Source: Pseudidiomarina mangrovi (lineage in GTDB: Bacteria > Pseudomonadota > Gammaproteobacteria > Enterobacterales > Alteromonadaceae). Taken from it: 64,000 nucleotides of DNA. Shown piece after piece: positions 47,748 through 59,085 of the stretch. The notes under the pieces were generated by a model that saw only the letters and a list, made by a program, of their open reading frames with translations, had not been told where the DNA came from and ran no database searches. Position numbers and translations under genes: made by a program. How positions within the stretch are numbered: the first letter of the stretch is position 1; every line of letters starts with the position of its first letter. The DNA lies in contig NZ_RJLC01000015.1 in NCBI RefSeq assembly GCF_003999375.1, positions 61,706 through 125,705 on the forward strand, in the 5' to 3' direction.

Positions 47748-49046
47748 TTATTGCCGCACCACTAATTCTTCCGGTACTCGGACACTAAACTTGGAGCCGC
47801 GACCCACCACAGAATCAATCACCAACTTACAGTGATGGTTTTCTACCGCTTGTTTGACAATGGCTAAGCCCAAACCACTGCCGCCCTTTGAGCTATTGCG
47901 ATCTTTGTCGACGCGATAGAAGCGTTCGGTCAAACGGGGAATATGTTCAGCGGGAATGCCGGGGCCATTATCAATAACGGCAAATTCCATCTGCTGCCCC
48001 ACACGTTGCCAGCGCACCGTAATAACGCCGCCAGCAGGGGTATAATGAATGGCGTTGCTAATCAGATTGGCAAATACGCTGCGCAATTCGTCTTCATGAC
48101 CATGCATTTTTTCGGGGCTGATCTCAAACGTCAGCTGATGCTGCTTTTCTTGATTCAGTTGCTGGGCGTCGCGCTGCAAATTCTGCAGCAATTGTGGCAC
48201 ATCAACGACGCGCTCAAACATATCTGTGCGCATCACATCCATGCGTGATAGTGCCAATAACTGATCGACCAAACTACGCATCCGTTGAGTTTGCCCGCTC
48301 ATATCGCGCATGGCTTTATTCATCATGGCCGGCGGCAGGCTCGCTGAATCGGCCAGCATCTCAAGGTAGCCCTGCATCACCGTGAGCGGCGTTTTCAATT
48401 CGTGCGACACGTTGGCTACGAAGTCTTTACGCATTTGTTCAAGTTGCTTGAGCTGGGTGACATCGCGCGCCATCAACAAATACTGGTCGTCGCTAAATGG
48501 CATCACCCGCAGCTCCAGCTCAATGTCATCACGCACCGGCGACGGAAATACGATGTCGTTACTGAAATCACCTTTACTTAAGTAGGTCACGAACTCGGGG
48601 TGACGGATCAGGTTGGGCAGGCGGATACCGGTATCAGCAGGCCATTTCAGGCCAAAATAAAATTGTGCGAGTTTGTTGCACCAAATCAAGCCACCGTCGC
48701 GGCGAAACACAATGGCGGCGTCTGGAATTGCCTCGGAGGCTTCACGAAAACGCCTTAATAACCGGGCTAACGCGCGCCGGCGCTGCTGACTGCGGCGCTG
48801 GGTGCGATAGATACCATCGTAGATATAACTCCAACTGCCAGGCGCAGTGGGCGGGAGCATGGTGCGGCGGTGCCACAACCAATCAACTAGCTTGTATTGA
48901 AAGTAGTAATGCCAGGCCAGCGCTGCCAGTAAACCCAAGGTAAGCACCGGCCAAAATTGACCGACAAGCAGCCCGAACAGCGCTAATGGTAGGAGATACC
49001 AGAAGAAACCGCGAACAATGAAAACCACTGAATAGCGCTTATCCAT
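47748..49046 (-). CDS. phoR: phosphate regulon sensor kinase PhoR
   Basis: A 432-residue membrane histidine kinase. It has two N-terminal helices, a PAS domain (about 95-195), the phospho-acceptor His 215 in NVSHELKTPLTVM, and the ATPase with NLISNAIHYTP, DNGPGIP and GSGLGLAIVKQ boxes. It phosphorylates PhoB under phosphate limitation and is held off by PstSCAB-PhoU. It lies 17 nt after phoB in one operon and ends shortly before the pstS promoter region. Confidence 0.95.
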   Translation of the reverse strand: MDKRYSVVFIVRGFFWYLLPLALFGLLVGQFWPVLTLGLLAALAWHYYFQYKLVDWLWHRRTMLPPTAPGSWSYIYDGIYRTQRRSQQRRRALARLLRRFREASEAIPDAAIVFRRDGGLIWCNKLAQFYFGLKWPADTGIRLPNLIRHPEFVTYLSKGDFSNDIVFPSPVRDDIELELRVMPFSDDQYLLMARDVTQLKQLEQMRKDFVANVSHELKTPLTVMQGYLEMLADSASLPPAMMNKAMRDMSGQTQRMRSLVDQLLALSRMDVMRTDMFERVVDVPQLLQNLQRDAQQLNQEKQHQLTFEISPEKMHGHEDELRSVFANLISNAIHYTPAGGVITVRWQRVGQQMEFAVIDNGPGIPAEHIPRLTERFYRVDKDRNSSKGGSGLGLAIVKQAVENHHCKLVIDSVVGRGSKFSVRVPEELVVRQ

Positions 49047-49063
49047 AACGCGGCTACTGACCT

Positions 49064-49750
49064 TTAACGACTAGAGAACCGGTAACCCACGCCACGCACG
49101 GTTTGCACCAAGCGGTCATGTTCATGCAGTTCCAAAGCTTTGCGTAGACGGCGAATGTGCACATCGACAGTACGATCTTCGACGTAAACATTGGTTCCCC
49201 AAACGTGATCCAATAATTGCTCACGACTATACACCCGTTCTGGGTGTGTCATAAAGAAGTGCAGCAACTTAAATTCGGTTGGGCCCATTTCAACGCGGTC
49301 ATCAAAGGCGGTGACACGGTGAGATACGGGGTCGAGTTTTAAGCCTTGCACTTCAAGCGGTTCGTCTAATGCCGTTGGTGCAACGCGGCGAAAAACCGCT
49401 CGCATACGCGCCATCAATTCTTTTGGTGAAAAGGGTTTGGTGATGTAATCATCGGCACCGACTTCTAGCCCACGTACTTTATCTTCTTCTTCGCTGCGCG
49501 CGGTGAGCATGATAATAGGGATATTCTTGGTGAAGTCTTCACCCTTGAGTTTTTTCGCTAATTGAATGCCCGAACCACCGGGTAACATCCAATCCAACAA
49601 GATCATATCTGGTAATGGTTCCACGATCTTGTCGAGGGCGGCCTGAAAATCACCCGCCTCTACGGCTTGATAGCCATGCTGTTCCATGACGAAACTTAAC
49701 ATTTCTCGAATTGGCGCTTCGTCTTCAACAATCAGTATCTTTCTCGACAT
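49064..49750 (-). CDS. phoB: phosphate regulon response regulator PhoB
   Basis: About 228 residues from ATG 49750 ([23 protein letters not shown] site). The receiver domain has phospho-acceptor Asp 53 (LLDWMLPGG) and Lys in [10 protein letters not shown]. The C-terminal winged helix ([25 protein letters not shown]) binds Pho boxes. It is first in the phoBR operon and has an autoregulatory Pho box upstream. The other Pho boxes in this window are its probable targets. Confidence 0.96.
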   Translation of the reverse strand: MSRKILIVEDEAPIREMLSFVMEQHGYQAVEAGDFQAALDKIVEPLPDMILLDWMLPGGSGIQLAKKLKGEDFTKNIPIIMLTARSEEEDKVRGLEVGADDYITKPFSPKELMARMRAVFRRVAPTALDEPLEVQGLKLDPVSHRVTAFDDRVEMGPTEFKLLHFFMTHPERVYSREQLLDHVWGTNVYVEDRTVDVHIRRLRKALELHEHDRLVQTVRGVGYRFSSR

Positions 49751-49781
49751 ATGCATCACCTGTTGTGTTTTTGCACGGTCA

Positions 49782-49815
49782 ATTATCAAGATACTTTATG
49801 ACACTTTTATGAATC
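49782..49815 (-). promoter_or_regulatory. PhoB-dependent promoter of phoBR
   Basis: Minus-strand box GATTCATAAAAGTGTCAT (49798-49815) has a weak first heptamer and a good second one. It is followed after exactly 10 nt by GATAAT (49782-49787). It suggests autoactivation of phoBR. Confidence 0.65.
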
Positions 49816-49830
49816 TGTAACAAATATATG

Positions 49831-51042
49831 TCATTGCGTCAGTAAAATGTCTATCCACACCAAGCGATGATCTGATGACCTATTGCGTTGCGCCACTAAA
49901 TCGGCTTTTGGCTCAGCCGGAAGCGGCCAGAACACTCCAGCATCAATCACCTCGATACCAAACTGCGACGGCAACACATAATCGGCGCGCTTGCGCCAAC
50001 CCGCGGTATGATAGCGCCCTTGCTCATTATCTGGGCTGTGGGCAGCACCACCGCGGCTTGCGGGAGTAACTTGGGCATTCACCAACGGATGCTCCAACAA
50101 CTGCTCAATTGTACCGGGGACATTATCCTTACCTTCATTGGATGCATTTAAATCGCCGGCAATGACAAAGCGCTGTTGCTCAGCCAAGCCACCTTTACGG
50201 CCTTGGTCGTCGTAGATGTAGTCGCTGTGGCTGGCACGCAGATAGTCGGCCCAGAACCGTACCTCGTCATAGTTGCGGCGGCCGTTACGGTTTTCTTCAC
50301 CATCAAATACCGGTGGCGTTGGGTGACTGACTAAAACATGTAGCGTGCGGCCATTGATGTTCACCGGGACATCCCAGTGTGACTTGGAACTCAGCGGCAT
50401 GTCGGCCCACACATCATCGCCATACCAATAGCTGGATGTTCCGGGTAACAGCGGACGCAACGCCCCTGGCATATCCGCCCACTTAAACTGTTGGAAAGTT
50501 CGTACTGCAGCTTCATCGATGGGATAGCGCGATAACACCACCATGCCATACTGGCCCGGATACCAGCCATAACCCCAGGCATCATTGGCATCGGCGCTCG
50601 CCTTGCCATCACGGTTCAGGTCATAAGGGCTCATCACCCCAGTGTTGACTGCCGCAGTGTAGCTGTAGGGATAATCAATCGGTGACTCACCCTGCTGGCT
50701 AACCGCCAAATAGTCACGCTGAAAGCTCTTAACTGCCGCCCCTGATGGGTCATAGTCGAATTCGTTCAGCACCAATACATCTGGGCGCGTGTGCTGGATG
50801 ATTTCGGCAATAGCACGAATTTGTGGATGCTGCTGTGCCAAGGCGTTCGCCAATGCACTAGCGCCAGCGCTGGCAAGTTGCTCATTGGGCACGTAATTGG
50901 AGGCATCCATGCTGACGTTAAACGCGGCAACACGCAGAGCTACGGGCTCACGATCAGATGTAGACATAGGTTTTGGTTCGCAGGCAGCAACAAAGCTGAT
51001 GATAAATAAGACGATAGCTAGTTTAGCGTAGAGTCGAGACAC
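49831..51042 (-). CDS. endonuclease/exonuclease/phosphatase-family lipoprotein
   Basis: About 403 residues from GTG 51042, chosen because it has a GGAG site and gives a clean lipoprotein signal (VSRLYAKLAIVLFIISFVAAC, lipobox Cys at 21); the upstream ATG at 51108 would bury it. The mature domain is DNase I-like, with VLNEFDYDPSG, HVLVSHPTPP, FVIAGDLNASNEGKDN and the closing SSDHRLVWIDI, together providing the Asn/Glu/Asp/His active site. It could cut nucleic acid or phosphodiesters outside the inner membrane and supply phosphate. It lies between phoB and the Pho-box TonB receptor; no Pho box of its own was recognised. Confidence 0.85.
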   Translation of the reverse strand: MSRLYAKLAIVLFIISFVAACEPKPMSTSDREPVALRVAAFNVSMDASNYVPNEQLASAGASALANALAQQHPQIRAIAEIIQHTRPDVLVLNEFDYDPSGAAVKSFQRDYLAVSQQGESPIDYPYSYTAAVNTGVMSPYDLNRDGKASADANDAWGYGWYPGQYGMVVLSRYPIDEAAVRTFQQFKWADMPGALRPLLPGTSSYWYGDDVWADMPLSSKSHWDVPVNINGRTLHVLVSHPTPPVFDGEENRNGRRNYDEVRFWADYLRASHSDYIYDDQGRKGGLAEQQRFVIAGDLNASNEGKDNVPGTIEQLLEHPLVNAQVTPASRGGAAHSPDNEQGRYHTAGWRKRADYVLPSQFGIEVIDAGVFWPLPAEPKADLVAQRNRSSDHRLVWIDILLTQ

Positions 51043-51122
51043 CGTAGCTCCAAATTTTGTGAAACTTTTCTGGGCAATTGTTAGGTTTTTTGTATAAAAT
51101 GCTGTCATGAAAACGACACATT

Positions 51123-51155
51123 GGCGCCCGTATAGGCGAATCTATACAAGGCGCC
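51123..51155. promoter_or_regulatory. nested palindrome in the divergent intergenic region
   Basis: GGCGCC (51123-51128), GTATAG, a 6-nt loop, CTATAC, then GGCGCC (51150-51155) form a two-part hairpin. It lies upstream of the lipoprotein gene, about 80 nt before its start. It may be a protein-binding site or an RNA hairpin in the leader. Confidence 0.4.
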
Positions 51156-51219
51156 CTTTGTACACGTTAGCTGCACTGTTCTAATGATGTATCGAATTAA
51201 GCAAATAAACACCGCTCAA

Positions 51220-51253
51220 GTGTCATGACTTTGTCATAATTCGATAGGACAAT
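51220..51253 (+). promoter_or_regulatory. PhoB-dependent promoter of the TonB receptor
   Basis: Pho box GTGTCATGACTTTGTCAT (51220-51237) has two TGTCAT cores 11 bp apart. It is followed after 10 nt by GACAAT (51248-51253) as a -10 element. The spacing is the same as at pstC, pstS and phoB. The start codon lies 128 nt further on. Confidence 0.7.
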
Positions 51254-51381
51254 TGCGGCTGTTAGGAGTTTCATAGAACAAAAAATAAATTTTGTTCATG
51301 AATAATTTTAAGTAATGGAATACGACTAGTACCCCAGGACTTTTAAGAGTTTGTTTACAACAACCCTAGGAAAGCAACATC

Positions 51382-54300
51382 ATGTTCAATAGTAAACCAA
51401 GCCGCTTAGCCGCTGCCGTTGCCTTAGCAATCGGTTTGTCTGGCGCCGCGTATGCTCAAGATACTGCATCGTCGCTGCGTGGTGTAATTACTTCTGACGC
51501 TGGCAACACCCTTGCTAACGCTCAAGTGGTAATCACTGACTCACGTACCGGTTCATCACGTACATTAACAACTAACGAAACGGGTACTTTCTCGGCTCGT
51601 GGTTTGTCTGTTGGTGGTCCATACATCATCACTGTTACTGACCCAACAACTGGCGCGACCAAGCAGCAAGAAGTGTTCTTGACTCTTGGTGAAACCGCCA
51701 ACGTCAACTTGGTGGTAGAAGCCAACGTTGAGCGTATTGCAGTAACTGGTCAATCTATCCTGAACAACAACTCTGGTGGTACTGGTCCAGCAAGTAACTT
51801 TACTTTGCGCGACTTAGAAGAGTCTCCAGCTATCAACCGTGATATCAAAGATATCATCCGTATCGACCCACGTATCTACATCGATGAAAGCTTCGGTGAC
51901 GGCGTACAGTGTGGTGGCGCTAACCCACGTTTCAACAGCTTAACTGTTGACGGTGTGCGCTTAAACGACAACTTCGGTTTGAACGCTAACGGTTACCCAA
52001 CTGAGCGTATGCCGTTTGCTTATGACGCGATTGAGCAAGTAAACGTTGAATTAGCGCCATTTGATGTGAAATACGGTGGTTTCACCGCGTGTAACATCAA
52101 CGCAGTAACCAAGTCTGGTGAAAACGATTTGTTTGGTGGTGTGTTCTTTGACTTCACCAACCAAGACATGCGTGGCGACAAAATTGAAGATACCGACCTA
52201 GACAACGGTCAATATCAAGAAAAACGCTACGGCTTTAACGTAGGTGGCGCCATTTTAGAAGACAAACTGTTCTTCTTCACCGCATACGAGAAGTATGAAG
52301 GTGCGGTTAAATTTGACCGTGGTCCTTCTGACGATCCAAATGCTGGTACCCCAATTGCTGGCGTTACCCAAGCCGATCTTGACCGTATTGCTACCATCGC
52401 TCGTGACATCTATGGCTATGAGCCAGGTTCACCAATTGGCTCAGCGCCAGTTGAAGATGAAAAATTATTGGTTAAATTAGACTGGCAGATCAGCGCTGAT
52501 CACCGTGCTGCATTAACCTACAACTGGAACGATGGCGGTAACTTACGTGAATCAGACGGTGGCAACACCACCTATGAATTCTCGAACCACTACTACAACC
52601 GTGGTACTGAGTTAACCTCTACTGTTGCTGAAATCTACTCTGACTGGACCGACAACTTCTCAACTGAGATTCGTGCTGGTTACTCAGAAGTGATTAACAG
52701 CCAAGTCACCTTAGGCCCGAAAGATATCGGTGAAATCCGTATCTTTATGCCAAACGGCGCACGTGTATTCTTAGGTGCTGACGATTCTCGTCAAGCCAAC
52801 GAATTGAACTATGACACCACCTTCTTCAAAGTGGCTGGTACCTACTTCTTAGGTGACCACGTTATTACCGGTGGTTTTGAACGCGAAGAATTATCGGTGT
52901 TCAACATGTTCGTACAGCACGCTCGCGGCGGTGAATACGAGTTCCGTTCAATCGACGATTTCGAAGCTGGCTTAGCGGCTCGCGTATGGTACGGCAACGC
53001 TGCTGGTACGCATAACCCACGTGAAGCAGCTGGTGACTTCTCATACACCATCAATACTGTGTATTTGCAAGACGAATACTACATGTTTGAGAACGACTTA
53101 ACCTTGACCTACGGCTTGCGTTACGACTGGTATAGCAGCGATGACTTACCACGTCACAACCAACGTTTTGCTAATGACTATGGCTTCAGCAACCGTACTA
53201 ACTTTGACGGTGAAGGCCTGTTGCAACCACGTGTTGGTTTCAACTGGAAGCCAACTGCTGAATTAGAAGTTCGTGGCGGTTTCGGTCTGTACTCAGGTGG
53301 CAACCCGAACGTGTGGATTGCTAACAACTTCCAAAACGATGGCTTAACACAAATCCAGGTCAACCAACGTAATATCGACCTGAACAACGTGCCATTAAGT
53401 GGCGCTGGCCGTCCATTGTACGATGTTCCTTCATCATTGTATGACCAAGTAACAACTGCAACTGGTAACAGCCCAGTGAACTCGTTAGATCCGAACTTCA
53501 AGATCCCAAGCGAGTGGAAATACTCATTAGGCGCAACCTATGTGTTTGCTAACGAGATGGTATTGACTGGTGATATTTTGTACACCGACCGTCAAGACGC
53601 TGCCTCGTTGGTTGACTTAGCCTTTACCCAAGTGGGTACGGCTTCAGATGGTCGCCCAGTGTACACTAACCCAACTGGCCGTGAAGGCGACTATATGTTG
53701 ACCAACGCACCAGACGCGGGTAGCCAGTTAAACCTGTCTGTTGGTCTGAGCCATTCATATGACTTCGGCCTGAACTGGTCACTTGCTTATGCTTACACTG
53801 AGTCAGAAGAAAGCCAAGCAATGGCGTCATCAACCGCTGGCTCTAACTTCACGCAAACCGCTACCTCAGACATGGGCTTCTATGCCTCTGCGCCAGGTAA
53901 CTACGAGATCCCGCATCGCTTCACCTTGCGTGTAGCCTACGGTACCGAGTTCTTTGACGGTTACGAGACTCGCTTCAGCCTGTTCGGTCAAGCCAACAAA
54001 GGTCGCCCATACAGCTACGCCTTTAACGGTTCAGACATGTTCGGTGACCCAGCATTTGGTCGTCAATTGCTGTACATCCCAACTGGCGTATCTGATCCAA
54101 ACGTGATCTTCGACCCAGGTTTCGATACCGATGCATTCTTTGCCTTTGTTAACGCATCTGGCTTAGACAAGTACGCTGGCGGCATTGCTCCACGTAACAG
54201 CTTCTACGGCAGCTGGTGGAACAAGTTTGACCTGAAAGTAACGCAAGAATTACCAGCGTTTGCTGATGGTCACAAAGCTAGCGCGTTCTTCGTACTTGAG

Positions 54301-54498
54301 AACGTCGGTAACTTCCTGAACAGTGATTGGGGCGTGCTGTATCAACCAGGCTTCCCACAAATCCAACGCGTCGTCAACGCGTCACTTGATGCCAACAACA
54401 CTATCGTGTTCGAGGACTTCTTGGGTGACCGTGGTCAAGGCCGCGTAGTTGGTCCATCAGTGTGGGAAATGCGTGTAGGTATCAACTACAAGTTCTAA
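51382..54498 (+). CDS. TonB-dependent receptor (Oar-like), probable phosphate-starvation uptake
   Basis: A 1038-residue outer-membrane protein. Signal peptide about residues 1-25 (ending GAAYAQ), then a carboxypeptidase-regulatory-like beta-sandwich (LRGVITSDAGNTLANAQVVI ... VFLTLGETANVNLVVE), a plug domain (about 130-230, NPRFNSLTVDGVRLND) and a 22-strand-type barrel ending in an aromatic residue (VGINYKF). Such receptors import large or scarce nutrients with TonB energy. The Pho-box promoter and the neighbouring phosphoesterase-like lipoprotein suggest an organophosphate or nucleic-acid-derived substrate. That substrate is an inference. It has its own terminator. Confidence 0.9.
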   Translation: MFNSKPSRLAAAVALAIGLSGAAYAQDTASSLRGVITSDAGNTLANAQVVITDSRTGSSRTLTTNETGTFSARGLSVGGPYIITVTDPTTGATKQQEVFLTLGETANVNLVVEANVERIAVTGQSILNNNSGGTGPASNFTLRDLEESPAINRDIKDIIRIDPRIYIDESFGDGVQCGGANPRFNSLTVDGVRLNDNFGLNANGYPTERMPFAYDAIEQVNVELAPFDVKYGGFTACNINAVTKSGENDLFGGVFFDFTNQDMRGDKIEDTDLDNGQYQEKRYGFNVGGAILEDKLFFFTAYEKYEGAVKFDRGPSDDPNAGTPIAGVTQADLDRIATIARDIYGYEPGSPIGSAPVEDEKLLVKLDWQISADHRAALTYNWNDGGNLRESDGGNTTYEFSNHYYNRGTELTSTVAEIYSDWTDNFSTEIRAGYSEVINSQVTLGPKDIGEIRIFMPNGARVFLGADDSRQANELNYDTTFFKVAGTYFLGDHVITGGFEREELSVFNMFVQHARGGEYEFRSIDDFEAGLAARVWYGNAAGTHNPREAAGDFSYTINTVYLQDEYYMFENDLTLTYGLRYDWYSSDDLPRHNQRFANDYGFSNRTNFDGEGLLQPRVGFNWKPTAELEVRGGFGLYSGGNPNVWIANNFQNDGLTQIQVNQRNIDLNNVPLSGAGRPLYDVPSSLYDQVTTATGNSPVNSLDPNFKIPSEWKYSLGATYVFANEMVLTGDILYTDRQDAASLVDLAFTQVGTASDGRPVYTNPTGREGDYMLTNAPDAGSQLNLSVGLSHSYDFGLNWSLAYAYTESEESQAMASSTAGSNFTQTATSDMGFYASAPGNYEIPHRFTLRVAYGTEFFDGYETRFSLFGQANKGRPYSYAFNGSDMFGDPAFGRQLLYIPTGVSDPNVIFDPGFDTDAFFAFVNASGLDKYAGGIAPRNSFYGSWWNKFDLKVTQELPAFADGHKASAFFVLENVGNFLNSDWGVLYQPGFPQIQRVVNASLDANNTIVFEDFLGDRGQGRVVGPSVWEMRVGINYKF

Positions 54499-54524
54499 GC
54501 GATTCACTGCTTAGCTCACATAGA

Positions 54525-54553
54525 AGCCCTCGCACTTGCGGGGGCTTTTTTTA
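54525..54553 (+). terminator. TonB receptor terminator
   Basis: A stem of AGCCCTCGC / GCGGGGGCT with an ACTT loop, followed by seven T residues, 27 nt after the receptor stop. Confidence 0.88.
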
Positions 54554-54614
54554 TTCGTTGAACGCATTTTCGGTTACACTATGAGCTGTTTCGTTAACCA
54601 CTGATTTGACCCCT

Positions 54615-55061
54615 ATGAGCCATGATATCTTTATGCAGCGCGCGCTGCAGTTAGCCGCCCAAGCTGAACAGCAGGATGAAGTGCCAGTTGGCGCGGTATT
54701 GGTGCTGAACGGCGCCATTATTGGCGAAGGTTTTAACCAAGTGATCACACTGAATGACCCGTCCGCCCACGCCGAAGCCATGGCCATTCGCGCCGCTGGC
54801 CAAGCGCTGCAGAATTATCGTTTGGTCGATACCACACTGTATGTAACCTTAGAGCCATGTGCTATGTGCGCTGGGCTTATCACCCATGCACGGGTGAAAA
54901 CTTTGGTGTTTGGCGCGGCTGATCCACGTACCGGTGCTACCGGCAGCGCTATTGAAGTGGTCAATCACCCCAGTATGAATCATAAAATTGAGGTAATTAG
55001 CGGAGTTATGGCAGATGAATGCGGTGAGTTACTGCGGCAATTTTTTCGCCGCCGCCGCTAG
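54615..55061 (+). CDS. tadA: tRNA-specific adenosine deaminase
   Basis: About 148 residues from ATG 54615; the TTG nine bases earlier is less likely. It deaminates adenosine 34 of tRNA-Arg to inosine. Zinc ligands are His 52 (HAE, with catalytic Glu 54) and Cys 82 and Cys 85 (PCAMC). The C-terminal ECGELLRQFFRRRR tail is typical. It converges with purL at a shared terminator. Confidence 0.95.
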   Translation: MSHDIFMQRALQLAAQAEQQDEVPVGAVLVLNGAIIGEGFNQVITLNDPSAHAEAMAIRAAGQALQNYRLVDTTLYVTLEPCAMCAGLITHARVKTLVFGAADPRTGATGSAIEVVNHPSMNHKIEVISGVMADECGELLRQFFRRRR

Positions 55062-55082
55062 TAGCGTCTATTAGGCATAAAA

Positions 55083-55106
55083 AAACCGGCTCATAGGAGC
55101 CGGTTT
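55083..55106. terminator. bidirectional terminator between tadA and purL
   Basis: A 10-bp perfect stem (AAACCGGCTC / GAGCCGGTTT) with an ATAG loop, with A-run and T-run on opposite sides, placed between two converging genes. Confidence 0.9.
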
Positions 55107-55123
55107 TTTGTTTGGCGCTTCTA

Positions 55124-58100
55124 TTAGCCAAGGAATACCCGCGCATTACGGAACATGCGCATCCACGGGCTATCTTCGCCCCAGCTATCTGGGTGCCAAC
55201 TGTTGGCTACGGTGCGGAACACCCGCTCTGGGTGCGGCATCATAATGCTGACGCGGCCATCGCTGTTGGTTAAGCCGGTGATACCTTCTGGCGAACCGTT
55301 CGGGTTGGCTGGGTACTGCTCTGCAATAGCGCCGCGGTTATCAACAAAACGCATGGTTACTAAGCCTTGCTTAGTGGCAGCTTCTAATGCACCTGGGGCG
55401 AATTCGGCGCGGCCCTCGCCATGGGATACTGCAATCGACATGCGCGAACCGGCCATACCGGCGAAGAACAACGAGTCGCTTGCTTGTACTTCAACCATGC
55501 TAAAGCGTGCTTCAAAACGCTCTGAGCGGTTGGTGACAAAATGCGGCCACAATTCAGCACCTGGAATGAGTTCCTTCAGGTTCGAGAGCATTTGGCAGCC
55601 ATTACACACACCTAAGGCAAAAGTACGTTTGCGGGCAAAGAATTCAGCGAACTGATCGCGCGCCAAGCTATTGAATAGAATAGACTTAGCCCAGCCTTCG
55701 CCAGCACCTAATACGTCACCGTATGAGAAGCCACCACAGGCCACCATACCGTCGAATTTATCCAAGCTAATACGGCCACTGAGAATATCGCTCATGTGTA
55801 CGTCGATAGCAGCAAAACCAGCACGGTCAAACGCCGCTGCCATTTCCACATGGGAATTCACACCCTGCTCACGCAAGATAGCAACCACTGGGTCGCGGCC
55901 GGTGTTGATATAGGGCGCCGCTACATCTTCTTCGATATCAAAGGTTAAGCTAGCCGATAAACCTGGGTCGCTGAGGTTCTGCTTGGCATGAAACTCTTCA
56001 TCGGCACAGGCTGGGTTATCCCGTAAGCGCTGCATTTGATGCGTGGTTTCAGCCCAAATGCTGCGGTAGTGGCTACGCAAATGCGACAGCACATCGGTAC
56101 CACCGCGGGTAAAGCGCACCACATCTTCGCGCACTGGGCGGCCAATTACATGGAAACACGCGCTCAAGCCAGCTTCAGCATAAGTGTCGCGTACAGTGTC
56201 GAGATCGTCGCTGGCCACTTGCAATACCGCGCCTAATTCTTCGCTATACAGCGCGGCTAAATCATCCGTGCCCAAGGCGTCGAGTTCAATATCGACACCA
56301 CAGCCACCGGCGAATGCCATCTCGGCAGCAGTCACAAACAAGCCGCCGTCGGAGCGATCGTGGTAGGCAATAATCTGTTTGTTGCGGATCAGCTTCTGCG
56401 TGGCATTAAAGAAACCAGCCAATAATTCCGGTTGGTCTAAGTCAGGTGTGACATCGCCTAATTGCCGATACACTTGGGCTAAGGCTGAACCACCGAGGCG
56501 GTTTTTGCCTTGACCTAAATCAATCAATACCAGTTTGCTATCGCCCTTATCGAGACGCAATTGCGGGGTGACCGTGCGGCGCACATCGTTAACGCGGCCA
56601 AAAGCGGTAATGACCAAACTCATCGGCGCAGTAACAGCTTTATCTTCACCGTTGTGTTGCCAGCGAGTTTTCATAGACATCGAGTCTTTACCGACCGGAA
56701 TGGTGATCCCTAAAGCTGGGCAGAGCTCTTCACCTACCGCTTTTACTGCGGCATATAAACCGGCATCTTCACCCGGGTGACCCGCAGCTGACATCCAGTT
56801 GGCGGATAATTTAATGTGTTTCATGCTGCCAATATCAGCAGCAGCAATGTTGGTGATCGATTCAGCTACCGCCAAGCGCGCTGACGCAGCAAAGTTTAAT
56901 AATGCCACCGGCGTGCGCTCACCCATCGCCATCGCTTCGCCGGCATAGGTATCGTAGCTGGCTGCGGTTACCGCGACGTCAGCCACCGGAATTTGCCAGG
57001 GACCGACCATTTGATCTCGCGCCACCAAACCGGTGACACTGCGGTCGCCAATGGTGATCAAGAAGGTTTTCTCGGCAATAGCTGGCAAGCGCAGTAATCG
57101 GTTGGCCGCTTCGCTCAGCTTGATGCCGTCGCGGGTGAGCTGTTGCCCTTGGGCCTGCAACGATTGCACATCACGGTGCATTTTTGGCGGCTTACCAAGC
57201 AATACGCTTAACGGCAAATCTATCGGTTGATTGCCAAAATGGCTATCGTTTAAGGTTAGATGCTGCGCTTCGGTGGCTTCACCGATTACCGCAAATGGTG
57301 CGCGCTCGCGCTCACATAATTGCTCAAACAAGGCCATACGATCTGGGGCGATAGCCAACACGTAGCGCTCTTGGGATTCGTTACACCAGATCTCGTGCGG
57401 CGCCATGCCTGGCTCATCGTTGGGCACTTTGCGTAATTCAAACTTACCGCCACGACCGCCGTCATTGACCAGCTCTGGCATGGCGTTGGATAAACCACCG
57501 GCACCAACATCGTGGATAAATAAAATCGGATTCTTGTCGCCTAACTGCCAACAGCGATCAATCACTTCTTGGCAGCGCCGCTCCATTTCTGGGTTGTCGC
57601 GCTGCACTGAGGCAAAATCTAAATCTTCGCTAGAGCTACCGGAGGCCATAGATGACGCCGCACCACCACCTAAGCCAATGTTCATAGCCGGGCCGCCAAG
57701 CACGACCAGCTTGGCACCAATGCTGATCTCGCCTTTTTCAACGTGGCTCTCGCGAATGTTGCCTAAACCACCGGCGATCATAATCGGCTTGTGGTAACCA
57801 CGTACTTCAACGCCGTTGTGGCTATCGACTTGCTCTTCGTACGTACGGAAATAGCCCGTCAGCGCTGGGCGACCAAATTCGTTGTTAAATGCCGCGCCAC
57901 CCAAGGGGCCTTCCAGCATGATATCGAGCGCGGTGACAATGCGGTCAGGCTTGCCGAAGTCTTCTTCCCACGGCTGTTCAAAACCTGGAATACGCAAGTT
58001 GGATACGCTAAAACCGACCAAGCCCGCTTTCGGTTTGGCACCACGACCGGTGGCGCCCTCGTCACGAATTTCGCCGCCACTGCCGGTAGCCGCACCTGGG

Positions 58101-59020
58101 AATGGCGAGATAGCGGTTGGGTGGTTGTGCGTTTCAACCTTCATCAAAATATGAATGGGTTCGTGAAAATAGCTGTATTCGCCCGCAGCAGCGCTACCGG
58201 TAGGATACGGATAGAAGCGCCCAGCCTCTGACCCAACCATCACTGCGGCGTTATCTTTGTAAGCTGATAACACATGGTCTGGCGTGACCGCGTAGGTGTT
58301 TTTGATCATCTTAAACAGCGACTTTAGCTGCGCTTCACCGTCGATGGTCCAGTCGGCGTTAAAAATCTTGTGGCGGCAATGCTCTGAGTTGGCCTGCGCG
58401 AACATGTACAGTTCAATATCATTGGGATTACGTTTTAAGGCGCTAAAGTTATCAAATAAATAATCGATTTCGTCGTCGGCTAAGGCCAAACCCATGTTCT
58501 GGTTGGCTTCAGCCAGCGCAGCACGACCACCCGCTAGGATATCAACATGCTGCATGGCGCGCGGTTCGCTGCTGTGGAACAGCCGTTGCGCTTCATGCAT
58601 GTCGTGTAACACCATTTCGGTCATGCGGTCATGCAGCAGCGCGGCGGCTTGCTCAATTTGCGCACTGCTCATGGTGCCGGTGAGGTAATAGGCAATGCCG
58701 CGTTCAATGCGGCGAATATGTTGCAAGCCACAGTTATGGGCTATGTCGGTGGCTTTGGACGACCACGGCGAAATAGTGCCTTGGCGCGGCACCACCACCA
58801 GCAGCTCACCTTCTGGAATGTACTGGGCCATGGCTGGACCGTAGGTGAGTAATTTTTTCAGCACGTCTTGGCTGTGGTCATCGAGTTTGGCGCTTACGTC
58901 AGCAAAATGCATGTATTCGGCGTAGATGCCGGTGATCGGCAGTTCGGCTTGCTGCAAACGCTGCAATAATTTCTCGGTTCTGAATTCAGATAAGGCCGGG
59001 GCGCCGCGTAAAATTTCCAC
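55124..59020 (-). CDS. purL: phosphoribosylformylglycinamidine synthase
   Basis: A 1298-residue large-type FGAM synthase for the fourth step of purine synthesis. In order it has the N-terminal PurS-like domain, the linker, two ATP-binding synthase domains ([35 protein letters not shown]) and a C-terminal class-I glutaminase with [12 protein letters not shown] carrying the catalytic Cys and the late MMPHPERVF His motif. Full length with no lesions seen. It is monocistronic and ends at the terminator shared with tadA. Confidence 0.97.
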   Translation of the reverse strand: MEILRGAPALSEFRTEKLLQRLQQAELPITGIYAEYMHFADVSAKLDDHSQDVLKKLLTYGPAMAQYIPEGELLVVVPRQGTISPWSSKATDIAHNCGLQHIRRIERGIAYYLTGTMSSAQIEQAAALLHDRMTEMVLHDMHEAQRLFHSSEPRAMQHVDILAGGRAALAEANQNMGLALADDEIDYLFDNFSALKRNPNDIELYMFAQANSEHCRHKIFNADWTIDGEAQLKSLFKMIKNTYAVTPDHVLSAYKDNAAVMVGSEAGRFYPYPTGSAAAGEYSYFHEPIHILMKVETHNHPTAISPFPGAATGSGGEIRDEGATGRGAKPKAGLVGFSVSNLRIPGFEQPWEEDFGKPDRIVTALDIMLEGPLGGAAFNNEFGRPALTGYFRTYEEQVDSHNGVEVRGYHKPIMIAGGLGNIRESHVEKGEISIGAKLVVLGGPAMNIGLGGGAASSMASGSSSEDLDFASVQRDNPEMERRCQEVIDRCWQLGDKNPILFIHDVGAGGLSNAMPELVNDGGRGGKFELRKVPNDEPGMAPHEIWCNESQERYVLAIAPDRMALFEQLCERERAPFAVIGEATEAQHLTLNDSHFGNQPIDLPLSVLLGKPPKMHRDVQSLQAQGQQLTRDGIKLSEAANRLLRLPAIAEKTFLITIGDRSVTGLVARDQMVGPWQIPVADVAVTAASYDTYAGEAMAMGERTPVALLNFAASARLAVAESITNIAAADIGSMKHIKLSANWMSAAGHPGEDAGLYAAVKAVGEELCPALGITIPVGKDSMSMKTRWQHNGEDKAVTAPMSLVITAFGRVNDVRRTVTPQLRLDKGDSKLVLIDLGQGKNRLGGSALAQVYRQLGDVTPDLDQPELLAGFFNATQKLIRNKQIIAYHDRSDGGLFVTAAEMAFAGGCGVDIELDALGTDDLAALYSEELGAVLQVASDDLDTVRDTYAEAGLSACFHVIGRPVREDVVRFTRGGTDVLSHLRSHYRSIWAETTHQMQRLRDNPACADEEFHAKQNLSDPGLSASLTFDIEEDVAAPYINTGRDPVVAILREQGVNSHVEMAAAFDRAGFAAIDVHMSDILSGRISLDKFDGMVACGGFSYGDVLGAGEGWAKSILFNSLARDQFAEFFARKRTFALGVCNGCQMLSNLKELIPGAELWPHFVTNRSERFEARFSMVEVQASDSLFFAGMAGSRMSIAVSHGEGRAEFAPGALEAATKQGLVTMRFVDNRGAIAEQYPANPNGSPEGITGLTNSDGRVSIMMPHPERVFRTVANSWHPDSWGEDSPWMRMFRNARVFLG

Positions 59021-59085
59021 AGAAAAGTCTCCAGAGTTGGGAGCAAAAATTAGGTCGGTATTATAGTCTTAAATGGTGACTGCTG

